In this document: in pieces, positions 61,387-64,000 of the stretch
Position numbering within the stretch: position 1 is the stretch's first letter
How the letters are laid out: the number at the start of each line of letters is the position of its first letter
NCBI GenBank assembly: GCA_024305745.1
Contig: JAHRBS010000009.1
Location: 248,001-312,000, forward strand
From: Polyporus tsugae
Taxonomy: Eukaryota; Basidiomycota; Agaricomycetes; Polyporales; Polyporaceae
Direction of reading: 5' to 3'
DNA length: 64,000 nt
Notes under the pieces: generated by a model
The model's input: the letters and a program-made list of their open reading frames with translations, nothing else
Databases searched by the model: none
What the model was told of the DNA's origin: nothing
Position numbers and translations under genes: made by a program

Positions 61387-63100
61387 ATGGCTGAACTCGA
61401 CTTCGACGTCTTGCGTGTAATCTGTGGCCTCCTCACCAACGTTCCAGCCGTGCTGTCCTTCTCGCTCACCTGCTCAACCCTTCACCCTGTCGCCGTCGAA
61501 CGACGCCTGAGTACTATGCGCGCCGTCACCATCCACAGTGCAGAATCGGTTTGCGACCTCCACAACTACATCTTCGTGGACGAGAAACGGCGTGGTCAGC
61601 ACATCCGCGCCATCACTATCCCATTCTCCGACATGGACCCAAACTCATCGGAGGAACTTGTCGATCGCCTCCTTGCAGTCTTCGAATCCGCGTCGCATGT
61701 CCGCACGCTCTCGCTGTACGTGCCAGGATCCGGACGACATCTCTCTTCCGCCACCCCAAGGTCCTTGCCGCCGTTTCCAATATGCCCCGCCTTCAGGAGC
61801 TCGGCGTTGTCGCTTCTGCGGGCCAGGCGAGCGAACTGCTCCTATCCAACCGGTGTCGGGCGCTGAAGACGTTCCGACACAGCGACATGCCAGTATGCGC
61901 AAGACATAGACGGGATTCGCACATCCCGTTATTCCGCCTAGCCGGGTCACCGCTGACATCCGCGCTTGAGGAAATGGAGTTGACACTAGATCTCCTCGAA
62001 ATGGCAGCCCAGGGACATGTGTCCTTCCCAGCCGTCAGGTCTGTCACTCTGACGAACGTCGAAGATATATTCCTGCTGGAGATGCTGCTCACTGTGTTCC
62101 CAAACCTCGACCGTACCTTGATCGTAAGGGAGGCGGTATCCATTTACATCTCCCATCACGTAGCGCACCTCCGGGAACAGAACCGCGAAGCTGCGGGGCA
62201 GAAGACGCTTGCCCAGTCTAAGCCCCTTGATCGAGTGGCTGCGAGTGCCGACATTCTGTACGCCCTTGGCCTCGCTCGCCCCATCCGCCATCTGACGCTC
62301 AGCATGCGATGGAACGACGACCACGAGCCTCAGGCTTCCGCTACTACTACTAGCAGCGCCCGTGCTCTCTTCCACGAGCACGCACCTACGCACCTCGCCC
62401 TTGTGGACGTCAGGTTGCCTCACGGGGTCTCGAATCTCGATAGCATGCTATTCCCTGAAGACGCCGCGGTCCCCAGGGTGACACATCTTGTTCTGGATAC
62501 GACATACAAGAACACCACGATACCGTACGACTCGTACGACCCGATCCCTGGCGTATACGGGACGACGAACGCATCGTGGGATGCTGTGCTTGTGCGTACC
62601 GCGGTCCCCTCGTACTGTCGCTCGTCCTCGTCTCGGAATGGCACTGACTAAGTTCTTTTCGGGGTTACTTACTGACGGTGGTGGCATCATTCAACCCCCC
62701 ACAGGACGCGCCGCTAGCCGGGCTGGAAGCCCTACCACGTCTGACGCATATCCGCATCGTCGTCAACTGCGAGGTCGACTTGGGATCCTCGTTCTGCGCT
62801 CCCATACACGATGGCGCACGCTCGTTCAAATTCGATCGTCTTGTCGCCGCGCTTCCGGGGATCGTTTCATCGCTCACCCACATCTTCATCACGTCCTGTG
62901 GGTGCACCTACACTTTCGATGAGAAGCGGCGCCGGAGGGGAGAGGAAACGTGGGAGACGAGCAGGGGATGGCGCGTGCGACGACGCCCTTGCGACGGCCC
63001 GGGAAGCCAGGGGGAAATGCACGACCTAGAAGAATTGAGCGGGGAGGATGCAGAGGCGGTGATCGAGAGTGAGGAACTGCGTGCGACGGATCGAAAGGAG
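61387..63100 (+). pseudogene. F-box-like protein, copy 4, frameshifted
   Basis: The most complete member of the family. It starts MAELDFDVLRVICGLLTNVP, with LTCSTLHPVAVERRLSTMRA and DLHNYIFVDEKRRGQHIRAI as in copy 2. After LSLYVPGSG the frame changes (about 61735): the homologous sequence continues as SLFRHPKVLAAVSNMPRLQE, CRALKTFRHSDMP, SFPAVRSVTLTNVEDIF, LARPIRHLTLSM and APTHLALVDVRLP. An intron (62592-62704) with phase 0 on both sides joins DAVL to DAPLAGLEALPRLTHIRIVV. DGARSFKFDRLVAALPGIVS and DLEELSGEDAEAVIESEELR follow, then a donor (GTATGT) at 63101. The last exon is not identified. Apart from the single frame change the gene reads well, so a sequence error would restore it; but copy 2 shows the same change at the same place. 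Confidence 0.75.
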
Positions 63101-63130
63101 GTATGTTTGACTTTCCTGTTCCGTCACTGA

Positions 63131-63916
63131 GTGATACACTCATGATGCTGAGAACTAGATTGGTGAAACAGTGGGTTGTCGTGAAATTCGGAGCTTAATA
63201 ACAGATGCAGGGGCTGTTCCGGGATCTCGCCAAGACGGTGTTGTGGAATGAACAATTCTTTGGCCGCCGTCGGACATATGAAGGTATTCCGAGTCCCTGC
63301 GCTGGCGATGTCCGAGCGTTATAGCCAGTAGTGTGCCGGTGTACTTGTACTTGACCAGAGACGGGTGTTAGCCCACGCCGCAAATATAAGAACAGACCGG
63401 AGTACCCGCCAGTCATACAGCACCAGCTGCAGACTCTGATTCGGGCATTGGGCAGGGTGTTCCCTGCGCGTGATGAGTGCGGCGGTGGATGGCACATAGT
63501 AGAACTCCTCGACGATTCGATGGTGTGTGAGGCGGCGAAGAGCCGACCTGTCATCCATGTCAGTCTGCGCTGTGTCCGCAACTATTCATCCCTACGTGAA
63601 TGTCCGACTGAACCAAACTTGACCGTTTGAACTTTGAAGGCAGAACTTGAGAGACCCGGGCGTGTCGCTGGCGGCATTGGCCGATGGCCGGGTGATGGGA
63701 TGGCCAAACCAGGCCAGTTAGTCAGCCGGACCGGACCGATACCGGGCGCCGTTGTGGCAGACACGGCGGCCAACACAACGCACATCTTGGACTTGGCTTC
63801 GGGCGACGAACAGAAACCAGATTGCTGCAGACGTCCGCTCCCATGAACATCCCTTCTTACCGCAACTCTTTACCTCTCTTATTCTCACCCCTCATCCTTC
63901 CCTCACACTCCTTAAC
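63131..63916. other. Interval before the right-edge gene
   Basis: No supported gene. The last 80 bases are strongly pyrimidine-rich (CTTTACCTCTCTTATTCTCA and similar), typical of a fungal 5' leader. Confidence 0.45.
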
Positions 63917-64000
63917 ATGGGTCGCACTAGCAAATCTATCCGCAAGTCGAGTCGAAAGGCAGATGATGGCAACGCTCGTAGTACGGCATCCCAGATGGGA
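63917..64000 (+). CDS. 5' end of a gene cut by the window edge
   Basis: An ATG after a pyrimidine-rich leader opens 28 codons that run off the window: MGRTSKSIRKSSRKADDGNA and so on, a basic, Ser-rich start. Too little is present to name a family. The start is supported by leader composition and by an A at position -3. Confidence 0.4.
   Translation, partial: MGRTSKSIRKSSRKADDGNARSTASQMG

Larger units (their letters stand above)
54240..61390. repeat. Right arm of the large inverted duplication
   Basis: Mirror image of 20352-26400. Similarity is very high across GH16 copy 3 including introns, and clearly lower in the spacer upstream of it. The arm is longer than the left one between the GH16 stop and the F-box start (1367 against 727 bases). 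The arm probably continues through F-box copy 4, whose left partner is truncated. Confidence 0.8.

Noticed and set aside
63319..63558. Possible FunK1 remnant on the minus strand (RIVEEFYYVPSTAAL)
   Set aside because: A few residues recall the DEIESFFYVLLYNA block of the kinases, but neighbouring blocks are absent and the resemblance is too short.
1..64000. CRISPR arrays, bacterial operons, ribosome binding sites or prophage
   Set aside because: The DNA is eukaryotic, with spliced genes and no regularly spaced repeats, so these categories do not apply.
1..64000. Autonomous transposon (reverse transcriptase, integrase or transposase genes)
   Set aside because: No catalytic motifs of these families were recognised in any frame, despite the repeats and decayed spacers.

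Overview
The window looks like nuclear DNA of a mushroom-forming basidiomycete (Agaricomycetes, probably polypore-like). Genes are split by many 45-70 bp GT-AG introns. Several families typical of this group are present: fungal-type FunK1 kinases, DUF6534 membrane proteins, F-box-like proteins in many copies, and Skn1/Kre6-type GH16 proteins. The order is an inference from family content; no species is claimed.

Layout. 1-1304: 3' part of a multi-pass membrane protein gene (+). 4451-6668: complete DUF6534 membrane protein (+). 7811-11266: FunK1 kinase A (-). 11485-13249: decayed 3'(2'),5'-bisphosphate nucleotidase (HAL2/MET22) (+). 13749-15488: F-box-like copy 1 (-) with an in-frame stop. 16738-19723: FunK1 kinase B (+), intact. 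19745-20352: truncated F-box copy 2 (-). 21080-23068: GH16 copy 1 (-). 23.1-27.2 kb: decayed DNA. 27271-30261: FunK1 copy C (-), a broken gene whose HRD motif reads HRN. 30689-31980: F-box copy 3 (-), broken. 32.0-36.5 kb: no convincing gene, with a cluster of foldback sequences near 35.6 kb. 36534-40151 (+) and 42310-46030 (-): two convergent family-2 glycosyltransferases. 46.0-50.7 kb: mostly gene-free. 50762-52758: GH16 copy 2 (+). 52.8-58.0 kb: decayed DNA. 58039-60019: GH16 copy 3 (+). 61387-63100: F-box copy 4 (+), frameshifted. 63917-64000: first codons of another gene (+).

The main structural result is that the window is organised as nested inverted duplications around about 40.5-41.3 kb. 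The arm F-box 2 - GH16 1 - decayed spacer (about 20-26.4 kb) is mirrored by decayed spacer - GH16 3 - F-box 4 (about 54.2-63 kb). The two glycosyltransferases form an inner inverted pair. GH16 copies 1 and 3 share exon lengths exactly and have near-identical introns, while the spacers between them have drifted much further.

Two functional themes emerge. First, a cell-wall polysaccharide group: two processive GT2 enzymes and three membrane-anchored GH16 proteins. Second, a repeated FunK1/F-box pairing in which every F-box copy and one of the three kinases carries disabling lesions. Whether either is a working system needs expression and comparative data.
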